Origin: Palsa-504 sp963808315
GTDB lineage: Bacteria; Actinomycetota; Actinomycetes; Streptosporangiales; Streptosporangiaceae
DNA length: 64,000 bases
Assembly (NCBI GenBank): GCA_963808315.1
Contig: CAWEFK010000016.1
Span: 62,001-126,000, forward strand
Direction of reading: 5' to 3'
Shown here piece after piece: positions 17,928-29,028 of the stretch. The translations under genes and the position numbers were made by a program. The notes beneath the pieces were generated by a model. That model did no database searches and was not told the DNA's origin. It saw nothing but the letters and a program-made list of their open reading frames with translations. How positions within the stretch are numbered: the first letter of the stretch is position 1; every line of letters begins with the position of its first letter.

Positions 17928-19409
17928 CGGGCTGGGCGGCGGGACGGAGCCGGGCCGGGCTGATGTCGGGCGCCTCGCGGATGCCGAACATGTCCCGCAG
18001 CGCGGTCAGCGCGGCGAGTTCGCCGCAGCGGCCGTGCACGCCGGGGACCGGGGGCGTCGCCGACGAGCAGAGGTAGACGCCGCGGATCGGCGTGCGGTAC
18101 GGATTCCACCTGGCCACCGGGCGCAGCACGGTCTGCCGCAGGCTCTGCAGGCCGACGCCGATGTCGCCGCCGACGTAGTTCGGGTTGTGCGCCTCCTCGT
18201 CGGTCGCGGTGCGGACCGCCCGGGCCAGGATGAGGTCGCGGAAGCCGGGCGCGAACCGCTCGAGCTGCGCCTCGATCCGGTCGGTCATGTCCACGTCGGA
18301 GCCCGACGGCACGTGACAGTAGGTCCACAGGGTCTGCTGGCCGGCCGGGGCGCGGGACGGAGTCGGCGACCCCGGGCTGGACCACCAGCACGTAGGGGGA
18401 CTCCGGGTGCTTACCCGCCGCCACCTCGGCCTCGGCCGCGGCGACCTGCTCGAACGGGCCGCCCAGGTGCAGCGTGCCGGCCCGGCGGCAGGCCTGGTTG
18501 GTCCACGGCACCGGGCCGGACAAGGCGAAGTCCACCTTGCAGACCCCGGGGCCGTAACGGTACCGGCGCAGCGCGGCGCGGTACCCGGACCGGCAGCCGG
18601 TCACCGGCCAGCAGGGCCAGGGTCCGCGGCGAGACGTCGAGCAGGACGGCGGTCGCGGACGGGAGCTCGGACGAGCGAGCGCACCCACCGGCCGGTCTGG
18701 ATGCTGCCGCCCGCCGCGGTCAGCGCGTCGGCCATCGCGTCGGTGATCCGGGCGCTGCCGCCCGCCACGACCGGCCAGCCCACGGCGTGCGCCAGCCCGG
18801 TCAGCATCAGCCCGATGCCCGCCGTCGGAACGGCGGTGAGCGGCATCATCGCGTGCGCGGCGGCCCCGGCCATGATGGCGCGGGCCTCCTGGCGTGTGCC
18901 AGCGCCGGACCGCCGTGGCGGCGGGCAGCACGGCGTGACGGCCGTATCCCGCGAGCACCAGCGGATGCGCGGGCGCGCGGCGCAGCGGGGCGAGAATGGC
19001 TCTGGCAGATCTCGTCCATGTGCTCGGTCACGGGGCCCATCAGGCGCTGGTAGGCGCGGGCGTCGGCGCCGAGGTGGCTGGCCGTCTCGGCCACCGAGCG
19101 GGACACGATCGCGGCCCGGCCCCCGTCCAGCGGATGGGCGAACTCCACCTCGGGCCACGCCAGGGTGACCCCGCGCGCGGCCAGGTCGAAACGCTGGAAG
19201 AACGGCGAGGCGACGGCCAGCGGGTGCGCCGCCGAGCAGACGTCATGCCAGAAGCCGGGCAGCGTCAGCTCCTCGGTGCGGCAGCCGCCGCCGATGGTGG
19301 GGGCGCCCTCGATGACCTGCACCCGAAGCCCGGCCGCCGCCATCGTGATCGCGGCGGCCAGGCCGTTCGGCCCGCTGCCGACGACGACCGCGTCAAGTTC
19401 TGCCCGCAT
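17908..19409 (-). CDS. FAD-dependent oxidoreductase, phytoene-desaturase-like (frameshifted)
   Basis: About 500 residues from ATG 19409. The N-terminus carries the dinucleotide fold V-V-G-S-G-P-N-G-L-A-A-A and I-E-G; the C-terminus, read at 18312-17908, has the closing FAD motif (G-V-Y-L-C-S-S-A-T-P-P-V-P-G-V-H-G). This is the NAD(P)/FAD amine-oxidase/CrtI-like fold seen in PYROXD2-type proteins. No carotenoid genes are nearby, so a pigment role is not supported. At least three indels between 18350 and 19010 break the middle. It converges with the kinase gene, overlapping by about 20 bases. Confidence 0.75.
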
Positions 19410-19554
19410 AGCTCCGACGCTACCCCGCTGGTCCTGGTGGCCAGGCTGGGGCCCTCGGGCCGCGGTCTTCGCGCCGCGGATGAGGCGGCCCAGGGCCGGT
19501 GACCGGGGCGCCATCGTCTGCAGCACGCTGCGCACCATGGAGTTATGCCAGACG

Positions 19555-20294
19555 TTACGGGCGTGACGCCACTGCCGTTTGGATCGACGCAGGTGCTGCG
19601 GTCTGCACCGCGCGGGTCGGGCAGCCCGAGCCGTAGCGGCCGAGCGCGGTCAGCGTAGCGGCCCAGAACACATCTTCCTTGCGGTGCCCGCCCAGGGTCA
19701 TCGCGATCTCATACAGCGGGTCGTTCGCGCGCATGAGCACCTGCGCCTGCACGATGGTCGTGTCGCCCGTCGCGCTGCGCCGAGAACGTGATCCAGCCGG
19801 CGAACATGTGGCCCTGCGGCGTCATCAGCGTGAACGACTCGGCGTCGGCGTACAGCACGAAAACACCGGTGGACAGCTTGACCCCGCCCCCGATGGCCAG
19901 GTCAAGCAGGGCGACGTCACCGGGGTTGATGCCGGTCAGCGCGCCGGCGAAACGGTTGCCCCGCGGCCAGAACTCGGGGAAATGCTCGCGCCAGGTGGCG
20001 ATCGCCTGTTCCGGGGTAATCTGCGCGCCGACGTCCATCCGGTAGGTCTTCTGCCACATCTTGCCGAAGCCCTGGACCGGGCCGGTGAGCCGCGCGCCCG
20101 GCACGTTGGTGCCGCGCACCCCGTCCCGGTGGCCGACCTCCAGCCGGTCCACCTTGCGCGCCCAGCTGGCCGCGTCCCGCGGCCGGCCGCGGCCCGGGGA
20201 GCGGCCAGCCCGGCGGCGGGGCCGCCGCTTCGCGGGCGCTGAGGCCGATCTGGTCGGCGGTGGCGACCTTGTCCGGGCCTGCTGTCTCTGTCAT
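19555..20294 (-). CDS. Conserved protein, SRPBCC/DUF1990-like (frameshifted)
   Basis: Last gene of the STAS/anti-sigma operon, 11 bases after the upstream STAS gene. ATG at 20294 (MTETAGPDKVATADQ). The core, read at 20152-19709, contains G-K-M-W-Q-K-T-Y-R-M, then hydrophobic strands and M-T-P-Q-G-H-M-F-A-G-W-I-T-F, continuing in another frame as M-R-A-N-D-P-L-Y-E-I. This resembles DUF1990 and other lipid-binding SRPBCC proteins, but the family call is tentative. Indels near 20170 and 19775. No function can be assigned; the position suggests stress-regulated expression. Confidence 0.55.
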
Positions 20295-20305
20295 GGCGGA
20301 TTCCT

Positions 20306-20662
20306 CTATCTCACGACGCCGTGCAGCGCCGATTCCTCGCTGTCATAGATGGTGATGGCCTCGTCGAGCCTGGTCAGCTCGAATATCTCCCGGTAGTGGT
20401 CGCTCAGCCCGTAGGCGGCGAGCTGCTGGCGCTGCCGGTTGGCGCGGACAAGCAAGGTGACGAGCATGCCGATGCCGCCGCTGTTCATGTACTCAAGGCC
20501 GCCGAAGTTCAGCACGAGCCTGCTGGTCGCGCTGCCGCCGGCGGCCTCATACGCCGACATCAGCACCGGCTCGCAGGCCGCGGTGACCTCGCCTCTGATA
20601 TCGACGACGGCGGTGGTATCGCCAACCCGCCGGACGTCCATCGTGATCGTTGGTGCGTTCAT
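20306..20662 (-). CDS. STAS-domain anti-sigma factor antagonist
   Basis: Intact 118 residues, single STAS domain. The phosphorylatable serine motif is Y-M-N-S-G-G-I-G-M at about residues 58-66. In partner switching, the unphosphorylated form binds the anti-sigma kinase and frees the sigma factor. Second of two paralogous STAS genes in the operon; the two share HYREIF and TRL blocks near the end, so they probably arose by duplication. Confidence 0.9.
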   Translation of the reverse strand: MNAPTITMDVRRVGDTTAVVDIRGEVTAACEPVLMSAYEAAGGSATSRLVLNFGGLEYMNSGGIGMLVTLLVRANRQRQQLAAYGLSDHYREIFELTRLDEAITIYDSEESALHGVVR

Positions 20663-20685
20663 CTGGGTTCCCTCCCCTTACGGTC

Positions 20686-21057
20686 CTAGTGCGCGGTGCC
20701 AAGCTGGCTGACGGCGCGGTCGAGATCAGGGAAGAGCTCGATGAAGTCCGACAGCCTGGTGATATCGAAGATCTCGCGGTAGTGCGCGGACAGGCCGCTG
20801 GCGACGACCTTCCTGCGTTCGGCCCGCGCCCGGGCGAGGACGCTGACGATCAGCGCGATGCCGGTGGAGTTGATGTAGTCGACCGCGGCGAAGTCGAGCA
20901 CCACCGTGCCCAGCTCGTCCGGGTGGGCGCTGGCGGTGAGCGCGCGCTCGTAGGCGGCGGTCAGCACCGCGGCGGCGGAGCCGTCGACCTCACCCGCCAG
21001 CTCGATGACGGCGCCGCCGGGGAGCTCCCGGGTCGTGGCTTCACACATGCTCGTCAT
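20686..21057 (-). CDS. STAS-domain anti-sigma factor antagonist
   Basis: Intact 123 residues. STAS domain with D-Y-I-N-S-T-G-I-A phosphosite at about residues 61-69 and the shared S-A-H-Y-R-E-I-F-D-I-T-R-L block. It lies 22 bases downstream of the HATPase anti-sigma gene and 24 bases before its paralogue. The two antagonists could read different phosphatases or sigma factors through one kinase. Confidence 0.9.
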   Translation of the reverse strand: MTSMCEATTRELPGGAVIELAGEVDGSAAAVLTAAYERALTASAHPDELGTVVLDFAAVDYINSTGIALIVSVLARARAERRKVVASGLSAHYREIFDITRLSDFIELFPDLDRAVSQLGTAH

Positions 21058-21078
21058 GTGCTGCTCCTGTCCTCTGTG

Positions 21079-21534
21079 TCACGCTGTCGTCCGCATGGTC
21101 AGCCAGATGGTGTGCCGCTGGCCCTCGATCGTTACGTCCATCGCGTCGACCATGTTGCGGATGAGGAACAGCCCCCAGCCGCGCGGGCTCTGGTCGCCGT
21201 CCAGCTTCTTGACGAGGTCGGGCTCCTCATGGTCGGCGTCGCCGCCGGGGTGAGCACGGCCGCCTTGGTCGCTGATGGCGACGGTGATGTCGTCGCCGCT
21301 GCGGGTCACCTCGACCTCGACCGGGATCTCGGGGTGGTTGCCGTTGCCGTGCTCGATGGCATTCATGGTGGCCTCGGCCACGGCGGTCTTGAGCCGCTCG
21401 AGCCGGGCGTCGGACAGCCCGCGGCCTTGCACGGTCCCGGCCACCCGGGCCAGCGCGAGCCGCTCGTTACCCGGCTCACTGGGCAAAGTGAAGGCGTCGA
21501 GCCTTTCCGGCGCGGGCCGGGCTACCTGTGTCAT
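21079..21534 (-). CDS. Anti-sigma factor kinase, RsbW/HATPase_c type
   Basis: Intact 151 residues from ATG 21534. GHKL ATPase fold: N-box E-A-T-M-N-A-I-E-H-G (residues about 54-63), G1 box D-Q-G-G, and the G2 region R-G-W-G-L-F-L-I. Proteins of this size are serine kinases that sequester a sigma factor and phosphorylate STAS antagonists. Its start overlaps the stop of the phosphatase gene by four bases (ATGA), so translation is coupled. No cognate sigma-B-type factor is adjacent. Confidence 0.9.
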   Translation of the reverse strand: MTQVARPAPERLDAFTLPSEPGNERLALARVAGTVQGRGLSDARLERLKTAVAEATMNAIEHGNGNHPEIPVEVEVTRSGDDITVAISDQGGRAHPGGDADHEEPDLVKKLDGDQSPRGWGLFLIRNMVDAMDVTIEGQRHTIWLTMRTTA

Positions 21535-22920
21535 GACGCGCCTCCCTGTTCCGCCTGAAGCCCGGGGTCCCCCTGGTGCCAGGCTGACGGCGAGCGCTGG
21601 AGCGACACCAGCGTGATGTCGTCCTCCTGCTCGTGTTCTGGTCCGGTAAAGCTGGCGAGCTCGGTCAGGCACAGGTCGATGAGGGCCTCCCCCGACGGGC
21701 CCTTGCCGACCAGCGCCGAGACCCGCGGGAAACCGAACATCTCCCGGTCGGGCGCGTGCGCCTCGGCGAGGCCGTCGCTGTGCAGCAGGGCACAATCGCC
21801 GGGCTCGAACTGGAAGCGCCGCTCCTCGTAGTCCATGCCCGGCATCAGCCCGAGCGGCATGCCGCGGGCCCGCAGCTCGGCCACGCCGCCCTGGGTGCGG
21901 ACGTAGGGGACGTCGTGACCCGCGTTGGCGAACACCACCTCGCCGCTGACCGGGTCAAGCACCAGGGCCAGGCAGGTGACGAACATGTGCGCCGGGATGT
22001 CGACGCAGAGCATCTCGTTGACGTGGCCCAGGACCTTGCCCGGGCGAGACCAGCCGGGGCGCGGCGTCCCGCAGCAGCGCGTGCGTGCTGGCCATGACCA
22101 GCGCGGCCGGGATGCCCTTGTCGGTGACGTCGCCGACCACGAACATGACCCGGCCGTCGGGCAGCGGGATGAAGTCGTAGAAGTCACCGCCGACCGTGCG
22201 GGCCGGACGGTAGAACGCGGCCACGTGCCAGCTGGGCAGGTCGGGCAGCTGCTTGGGCAGGAACTGCTGCTGGATGATCTGGGCGATCTTCAGCTCCTGC
22301 TCGATCCGCTCCCGCTGGCGGGCTTCGCGCCTGCTGCTGCCTGACCAGCTGGCCGACCCGCATGGCCGGAGCCGCGTAGCCGGCCAGCGAGTTGAGCAGC
22401 CGCAGGTCATCGGTGGAGTAGCCGCGTTCGGACCGTCTCGGGCCGAGGCTGAGCAGGCCCACCAGGCTGCCCGAGGAGATCAGCGGGACGACCAGGACCA
22501 CGCCGGCCGCCTGCAGCGCCTTCAGCGCCGGGGACTGGAGCTGCAGGCCGGTGATGTCCACCGCGCTAGCCGCGCTGAGCAGGTAGCCGACCAGCGGGTC
22601 GTTAGAGGCCAGGTCCAGGTCCGGCCCGGCCGCCACCACGCTGGGCGCGGCGGCGGTGGTCACTGCGACGGCCGGCGTACTGCGCCGCCGCAGCCAGCCG
22701 CGCACGCGTCCGGCTCGACCGCTAGCTCCGTCTCCGGCTTCGTGTCCAGCCGGTTCTGGACCGAACGGCTCTGGGCCGGGGGCCGGGGCGGCCTCGACCT
22801 CGGCCGGGCCGGGCGCCCCGGGCGGCTAGCGGTAGTGATCCCAGCTGCCCCCCCGGGCATGTCCTTGACCTCACGGGGCGCCGAAGCGGTCCCGCTGGTC
22901 CTCCCCACCTGCTGCGCCAT
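21531..22920 (-). CDS. GAF-SpoIIE PP2C phosphatase, RsbU-like (frameshifted)
   Basis: First gene of the partner-switching operon, about 460 residues from ATG 22920. A Pro/Arg-rich N-terminus is followed by a GAF domain (ending L-A-G-Y-A-A-P-A-M-R-V-G), a coiled linker (R-E-R-I-E-Q-E-L-K-I-A-Q-x-I-Q-Q), then the SpoIIE phosphatase: A-R-x-V-G-G-D-F-Y-D, V-G-D-V-T-D-K-G, A-N-A-G-H-D and H-S-D-G-L-A-E, the metal-binding aspartates of PP2C enzymes. It dephosphorylates the STAS proteins when the GAF sensor is triggered. Indels near 22690, 22330 and 22050. It is divergent from the SARP regulator. Confidence 0.85.
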
Positions 22921-23047
22921 GTCACACTCCGGGTTCGCGGCATCGTTTGCGACGCACCATCAGCCTAGAAAGAAGGCGATACGACATCGTTACGGCAGTC
23001 AAGCCTTTCCGCCCGTTTTTTTACGAACGTGCGTTACGGTGACACCG

Positions 23048-26000
23048 ATGGCAACGACTGAGCTCAGCCTGGCTCTCCTCGGGCCGCCGGTAGTCAGGCG
23101 CGGCGGCACGCCGGTCACCTTCGACACCAGGAAGGCCACGGCGCTGCTCGCGCTGCTCGCCGTCACCGGCCGTGAGCACAGCCGCGAGCAACTGGCCGAC
23201 CTGCTCTGGCCCGAGGCCGACAGCACCAAGGGGCGAGCCTCGCTGCGGCGCACCCTGTCGGTGACCGCCGCCGTCATGGGCGACGGCCTGGTCATCAGCC
23301 GGGCGGCCGTCGCCCTCGATCCGGCCGCGGTGCGCGTCGACGTGCGCGAGTTCGAGACACCTGATCGGCCGGCCGGACGCCACCTCCCTCGAGCGCGCGG
23401 TCCAGCTGTACCGGGATGACTTCCTGGCCGGCTTTACCCTGCGCGGCTGCCCGGAGTTCGAGGAGTGGCAGGCGTCGGTGAGCGAGGAGCTCAGGCAGTC
23501 CCTGGCCCGCGGACTGCAGCGGCTGGTGGCGGCCTGCATCGCAGACGGGCAACTGGACCAAGCGGCCGGGCACGCGCGTCGCTGGCTTCAGCTCGATCCG
23601 CTCCATGAGCCCGCCCACCAGGTCATCATCAAGCTGCACGGCTGGGCCGGAGAACGCTCGGCGGCGATGCGGCAGTACCGGACCCTGGTCCGGGTGCTTG
23701 ACCGGGACCTCGCCGTGCGGCCGTTGCCCGAGACGACGCAGCTCTACGACGACGTCCGCGCAGGCCGTCTCGAGCCGCTTGTCCGGTCCGACGCCGACGA
23801 CGCGTCCCCGCGCGCCAGCGCCGGGACCGGCGATGACCGCGCCTGGGCCGAGCGGCCCGCCTGGGCCAGGCACGTGGCCGCTGGTGGGCCGGGCCGGGCG
23901 AACTGGCCAGCCTGTGGCGCGGCCTGGCAGGACACGGAGCGGCACGGCCGGGTGGTGGCGATCGCCGGCCAGGCGGGCATCGGCAAGACCAGGCTGGTCA
24001 GCGAGTTCCGCGCCCAGGCGGCGCGGGCGGGTGCCGCGGTCCTGGCGTCCCGGTGTCACGACGGTGAGACCGCGCTTCCGTTCGTGCTCGCCGCCGACTT
24101 GCTCCGGGGCGCGCTCGCGATCGCGCCCCGACCTGCCCGCCGTGCTCCCGGCGCAGACCGCCGCGATGGCGGGGCGGCTGGTCCCGGCGCTGGCCGCGGC
24201 CCAGCCGGACTCGGCCGCGCCGCCGCTGGACAGCCCGGTCGCGGTGACCCGGCTCTACGGAGCCATCGCCGACACGCTGCTGACCGCCGCCCGCGGCGCA
24301 GACGGCGGCTCCGGAGCCGGGGCCGGGGCCGGGCCCGGGGTGGTGGTCGTCGAGGACGTGCACTGGGCTGACGGCTCGTCGCTCGGCCTGCTCGCTTATC
24401 TCGTGCGGCGGCTGGCCGACTGGCCGCTGCTGCTCGTCCTCAGCTGGCAGCCCGAACAGGCCGCCCGGCTCCGCGTCCTGCGCACCGCGCTCGGCGAGGC
24501 CGAGAGCGAGCTGGCCGGCCAGGTCATCGAGCCGCGCCCGCTCGGTGCCGAAGCCATCAGCGCGCTGCTCGAGCTGGACGGGATGCCGCGAATCGACGTG
24601 GCCCGGCTGCTCGAGCAGACGCGCGGGCTGCCCATGCTGGTCCGCGAGTACGTCGAGGCGCTGCGCGGGACGCAGGGGGCGGCCGGGCCGCCCGGCCAGG
24701 CCCCTGCACCGGCCGAACCGGGGGCGGCCTACGGGCCAGGGGCGGAGCAGGCGGACTGGTGGCCACCCGCCAGCGTCAGGGAGCTGCTGCGGGCCCGGCT
24801 GCAGGCCGTGAGCGAACCGACGCTGCAGATACTGACCGCCGCCGCGGTCCTGGGCGCCGAGAGCGACGCAGACCTGCTGCGGGCCGTCAGCGGACGAGGC
24901 GAGGGCGAGATCGTCGAGGCCATCGAGGAGGCCCTGGGCCGATCCCTGCTGACCGAGAACGCGCCACCGGCTTCCCCCTCGCGGCTAGCGGCCGGGCCAG
25001 GCGCCGTCTTACGGCTTCCCCTACGACGCGCTGCGCCGGACGGCCTACGAATCGGCCACGCTGGCCCGCCGCCGGCTGCTGCATGGCCGGGCCGCCGACA
25101 TTCTTATCCGCCGCCACGAGCGCGACCCGGCCACCACCCGGGCCGCGACGGTGGCCGACCATCTGCAGCGGGCCGGCCGGGAAGCCGAGGCGGCGCAGTG
25201 GTGGTGGCGGGCCAGTGAGATGGCCCGCGAGCTCTACGCGCACTCTGAGGCGCATGCCCACCTGCTCAGGGCCATGACCCTCGGCTTCCCGCAACTGCCC
25301 GGACGGGTCGCCCTGGGTGACGTGCTTGTGGTGCTCGGCCGCTACCGGGAAGCGCTGGCCGAGTTTGAAACGGCCGCGGCCATCGCGCAGGCCGCCGGTC
25401 ACACCGATGGCGGGGACGACCGGACCGCGCAGGCCGCCATCGAGCACAAGCTGGCCGACGTGCACCATCGGCTGGGTGACTGGGAGCTCGCTGAAGCCCA
25501 CCTCGCCGTGGTGGCCGAGCTGGTCGCGGAGGCCGGTCCCGGCCGCCTGGCCCGGGCCGAAGCCGACCGCGCCGTGCTGGCCTACCGGCGCGGTAACGCC
25601 CGCCAGGCGGCCGCGCTCGGGCAGTCCGCGCTGGCCAGCGCGCGGGCCGCGGCCGACCCCGGTGCCACGGCGCAGGCGCTCAACGTGCTCGGCATGCTCG
25701 CCGCCCGGGCCGGGGACGCTGCCGCGGCCGAACGCTATCTGCGGGATAGCCTGGCCGAGGCGCGGCGCCGCCCCGAACTCGGCGCGACCGTGGCGGCGCT
25801 GAACAACCTGGCCCGGCTGCTGGCGGAGACCGGCCGCAGCCGTGAGGCGCTGCCGGTCGCGGCTGAGGCCCTCGAGCTCGGCTGTGAACTCGGCGACCAG
25901 CACCGAGTGGCGGCGCTGCACACCAACCTGGCCGACCTGCTGCACGCGGACGGACAGGGCGAGGCCGCGCTGGCCCACCTGAAGGAGGCGGCCAGGCGAT

Positions 26001-26062
26001 TCGCCTCGGTCGACGTGGGTGACGCGCCCAGGCCAGAGATCTGGATGCTGGTGGAGTGGTAG
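23048..26062 (+). CDS. SARP/BTAD-type AAA-ATPase TPR transcriptional regulator (frameshifted)
   Basis: About 1000 residues from ATG 23048. Order: OmpR-like winged helix (residues 1-90), bacterial transcriptional activation domain with helical repeats and the L-D-P-L-H-E-P-A-H segment (about 100-240), a STAND/AAA module with Walker A A-G-Q-A-G-I-G-K-T-R (about 23970) and Walker B V-V-V-V-E-D-V-H-W-A-D (about 24345), a regulator-like helical region, then TPR repeats to the stop at 26062. Frames change near 23360, 24130 and 25010. Large SARP proteins activate secondary-metabolite or development genes. No biosynthetic cluster lies in the window, so the target is unknown. Confidence 0.85.
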
Positions 26063-26075
26063 GGCGGACGAGGGC

Positions 26076-27225
26076 TCAGGGCCTGCGCTCGGCCAGCCAC
26101 ACCGTGACGTGCACGGGCTCGAAGGCAAGCCGGACGGCGGCCGCCAGCTCGTTCTCCATGGACGGCAGGTCGACCGATTCCCGCAGGCGGGCCGCGAAGG
26201 TGGCCACGGTCGCCTCGGCGTCATAGTGCGCGCGGTTGAAACGCCGGTCCACGATCCGCTGGATCCGCCTGCGCAGCGGGTTGAACAGCACCGCGGCCGA
26301 TCAGCGTCGAGGCCGCGACACCGACCGGACCTGAGAACGGCAAGACCCTGGTGGCCAGCGTGACCACGCCGATGTACACGCCCACGATCAGCGCGGTGAC
26401 CAACGTGTACGACAGCGTTCGGCTGATGATCCGGTCGATCTCGTACAGGCGGAACTTCAAGATGCCGATGCCGAGGGCGATCGGCAGCGCCGCGATGCCG
26501 GGCGCGACCACGGCGCTGACGACCCGCCACGTCTCGCCCGGATCAGTCGGCTCGAGCAATCCCACGGTCAGGCAGGTGACGAAGATGGCGGCCCCGCTGT
26601 AGAGCCACTTGAGCTGCAGCCGCTGCTCGCCGCCTGACCTGCGGTACTTGGGCACCTGGACCACCAGCCACACGAGCCAGCTGATGAGAAGCGCGAAGAA
26701 TCCCACGTTCTCCACGACGAGCCAGATCAGCCCGGAGCCCGCCGGATGGTCAAGGGCGGAGGGCGCCCCGCCCGGGTCAATGCGGATGACCGGACCGGCG
26801 GCGGCGATGGCCCCCGGCACGAAGATCAGCGCCCCGTACACCAGTCCAGCGCCGAACAGACATCCGCCGACCGGTCGCCAGCGTCCGGAGGGCAGGTGCC
26901 CCGCGGGGAACAACCAGAGACAGCCCGCGACCAGGACCAGGCCGCCCGCCCAGGCAGGCTGGAGCGCGACCGCGAGCCTGCCGAGCGGCAGCGAGCCGTG
27001 ATGGTGCCAGCGCGGTAATGCCTGGGCGGCGGACCGCGACGGCATCCCGATCGCGATCGTCGGCAGCAAGGCCATCAGCTGCACGAGCTGGGCGACCGAT
27101 CCGCCGGACAACGCCACAAGCACCAGGGCGCCGACGTTAAGGGCGAACGCTAGCACGCCAAGCGGGATCGCGAGCCGTGCCGAGAACAGCCCGCGCACCA
27201 GCGCGCGGCTTCCCTGCTCCTCCAT
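26076..27225 (-). CDS. Polytopic membrane protein, histidine-kinase-like sensor remnant (frameshifted)
   Basis: About 380 residues from ATG 27225 (an ATG at 27258 is also in frame). Eight or so hydrophobic segments are followed by a conserved amphipathic block, K-F-R-L-Y-E-I-D-R-I-I-S-R-T, two more helices, and, after an indel near 26300, N-P-L-R-R-R-I-Q-R-I-V-D-R-R-F-N-R-x-x-Y-D-A. This arrangement is common in actinobacteria at the N-terminus of LuxR-associated histidine kinases and also as a stand-alone protein. No kinase domain follows. Function unknown. It converges with the SARP gene with 13 bases between stops. Confidence 0.7.
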
Positions 27226-27292
27226 ACGCGTCACCCTAACGACCGAACGTCCCGGCATCGTTACGAGCCGGCGGGTGCGCCCGGCCCGTCCG

Positions 27293-28906
27293 CTACAGGC
27301 CGACGCTGAGCAGCACCGTGACGCTCTGGCCGCCAGGGTTCACGGTGAGCTGCCCATCGAGGCCGAGCAGGCTCGTCGAGGTCACCGCGATCGTGACGCT
27401 CTGACCCGGCGGTCAGCGAGCCCGAGGAGGGTGACGACGGTCAGCTTCCCGGCCAGCGAGGAGCCGACCGCGACCGAGTAGCTGACCGGACCGCCGCGGG
27501 CGGTGATCGTGAATCCCCGGTCGCCGTGCCGTTGACGGCGGCCAGGTCCAGGGGCCCCGGCGACACCGACAACGGGCCCGGAGTGACTCGCCGTCGATGC
27601 CGGCGAAGACGGGCTGGCCGGCGCGGTGGTGCCGCGCAGCCGGCGAGGAGGCCGCCGGGGAGGTTGCGGAGGTCGGGGCGCCAGCCGGAGCTGTCCCAGA
27701 AGGATCGGAGCCAGACGGTGGCTGAGAGCCTGAGGTCGCGGAGCCAGCGGCATGGCGGAGGTCCAGGGCGGACCCGACGAGGATCCGCCGCCTGGGTCCG
27801 AGCGCCGAGGTGCCAGCCCGCCGCCGACCCCGGCGGAGGGACCGCCGTGCAGCCGGGGCCGCGCCGTTGGCGCCGATGACCGCGCCGTGGGTCGTTCCGC
27901 ACCGGCGGCCGACGGGCTGTGCGCCCCGCTGATCACCAGGCGGCAATGACCCCGGCCGCCACCACCGAGGCGGCCGAGGGCCATCACGGCGTGAGTGTTG
28001 TGCACCACCGCCTGCGGAATGGTGCAGCGCCCGGTGCCACGGGGAGACCCCGGGCGGCCTGATCGGCTTCGGGAAACCCGTCGGGCCGAACGGTCCCGCC
28101 CGGTTGGCCACGCCCATGCGATGCGCCAGCCCGGCCGGGCGTGCGATCGGCCATGGTCCTCAGCAGCTGATCCCGGAACCCCGGCAGGACCGCGACCAGC
28201 GGGACCGCGCCGGCGAACAGGGCCGGGGTCAGCTCCCGGCGCTTGCGCTCGCCGCAGATGTCGCACTGCTCGATGTGCCGGCTGATCCGCTTGCGCGTCA
28301 GCACGGTCAGCTGGCCGTCCCAGTTCGCCAGCAGCGCGGCGAGCTCGGCGACATGCCTGCCGGCCGGTGCGGGCCACGATCAGGGCGCCGAGCGAGCTTT
28401 TCCAGCTGGTTGCGGGCCCGGGACAGCAGCGCGTGGGCGTGATTGCGCGAAACCCCGAGCGCGTCCGCGAGCTCGTCGCCTTCGAGTTCATGGCCGAGGT
28501 TCAGCTCGATGACATCACGATCGCCAGGGTTCAGCCCGTCGATCGCCTGCCGCACCAGCTTGTGCAGCTCGGCTCGTTCTGCCTGGCGGCCGAGGCTGCC
28601 CGACTGGCTGGCGACGTCGTCTGCCTCCTCGAGCCCGGTGGTGCTGCGGACGGCCCGCAGCCGCCGCAGGCTCTCGTTGCGGGCGACCGCGTAGAGCCAG
28701 GGGCGAAGCTTGCCCGGGTCACGAAGCCCGCGGAGCTTGGCGGCGGCGATAAGAAACGTATCCTGCACGGCATCGGCCGCATCGGCGGGCTCGCGCAGCA
28801 TCGAGCAGCAATAGGAGTACAGCGGGACGGCGTACCGGTCGTACGCTGCTGCGAGCCCGGCGGGATCGCCGGCCACAATCGCCGCGACAACCTCAGGGTC
28901 CTCCAT
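27293..28906 (-). CDS. ECF sigma factor with zinc-finger-like motif and long C-terminal beta-domain extension (frameshifted)
   Basis: ATG at 28906. Residues 1-75 are sigma region 2 (A-A-Y-D-R-Y, D-A-V-Q-D-T-F-L) and residues about 110-170 region 4 (H-E-L-E-G-D-E-L-A-D-A-L-G-V-S). After indels near 28375 and 28300 comes R-H-I-E-Q-C-D-I-C-G, a zinc-finger-like H-x3-C-x2-C, then a Pro/Gly/Ser-rich stretch, a hydrophobic run near 27965 (A-A-S-V-V-A-A-G-V-I-A-A-W), and a C-terminal Ig-like beta segment (F-T-I-T-A-R-G-G-P-V-S-Y-S-V-A-V) ending VLLSVGL at 27293. The sigma part is certain; continuity with the distal part depends on several frame corrections. A membrane-anchored sigma factor would couple outside sensing to transcription. 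Confidence 0.65.
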
Positions 28907-29028
28907 CCCGCTCACGCTAGTTGGCCGAGGCGCATTCGGGTGCAGCCGGAACGCGATAAACCAGATAGCCGCGGCGCGCTCAGCCGCGCGGCCTGGCCCG
29001 GACCGGCAGATGGTTTGGCTCCAGAGCC

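Noticed and set aside
17908..19409. Carotenoid biosynthesis cluster
   Set aside because: The oxidoreductase resembles CrtI, but no phytoene synthase, cyclase or prenyl transferase is adjacent.
24887..26530. 547-residue open frame antisense to the SARP regulator
   Set aside because: High GC leaves few stops on the opposite strand; composition is Arg/Gly/Pro-rich and no domain is visible, while the plus strand has clear AAA and TPR motifs.
22987..27258. Shared ATCGTTACG element upstream of two regulators (22990 and 27255)
   Set aside because: Nine bases without symmetry or matching distance to the starts; could be chance.
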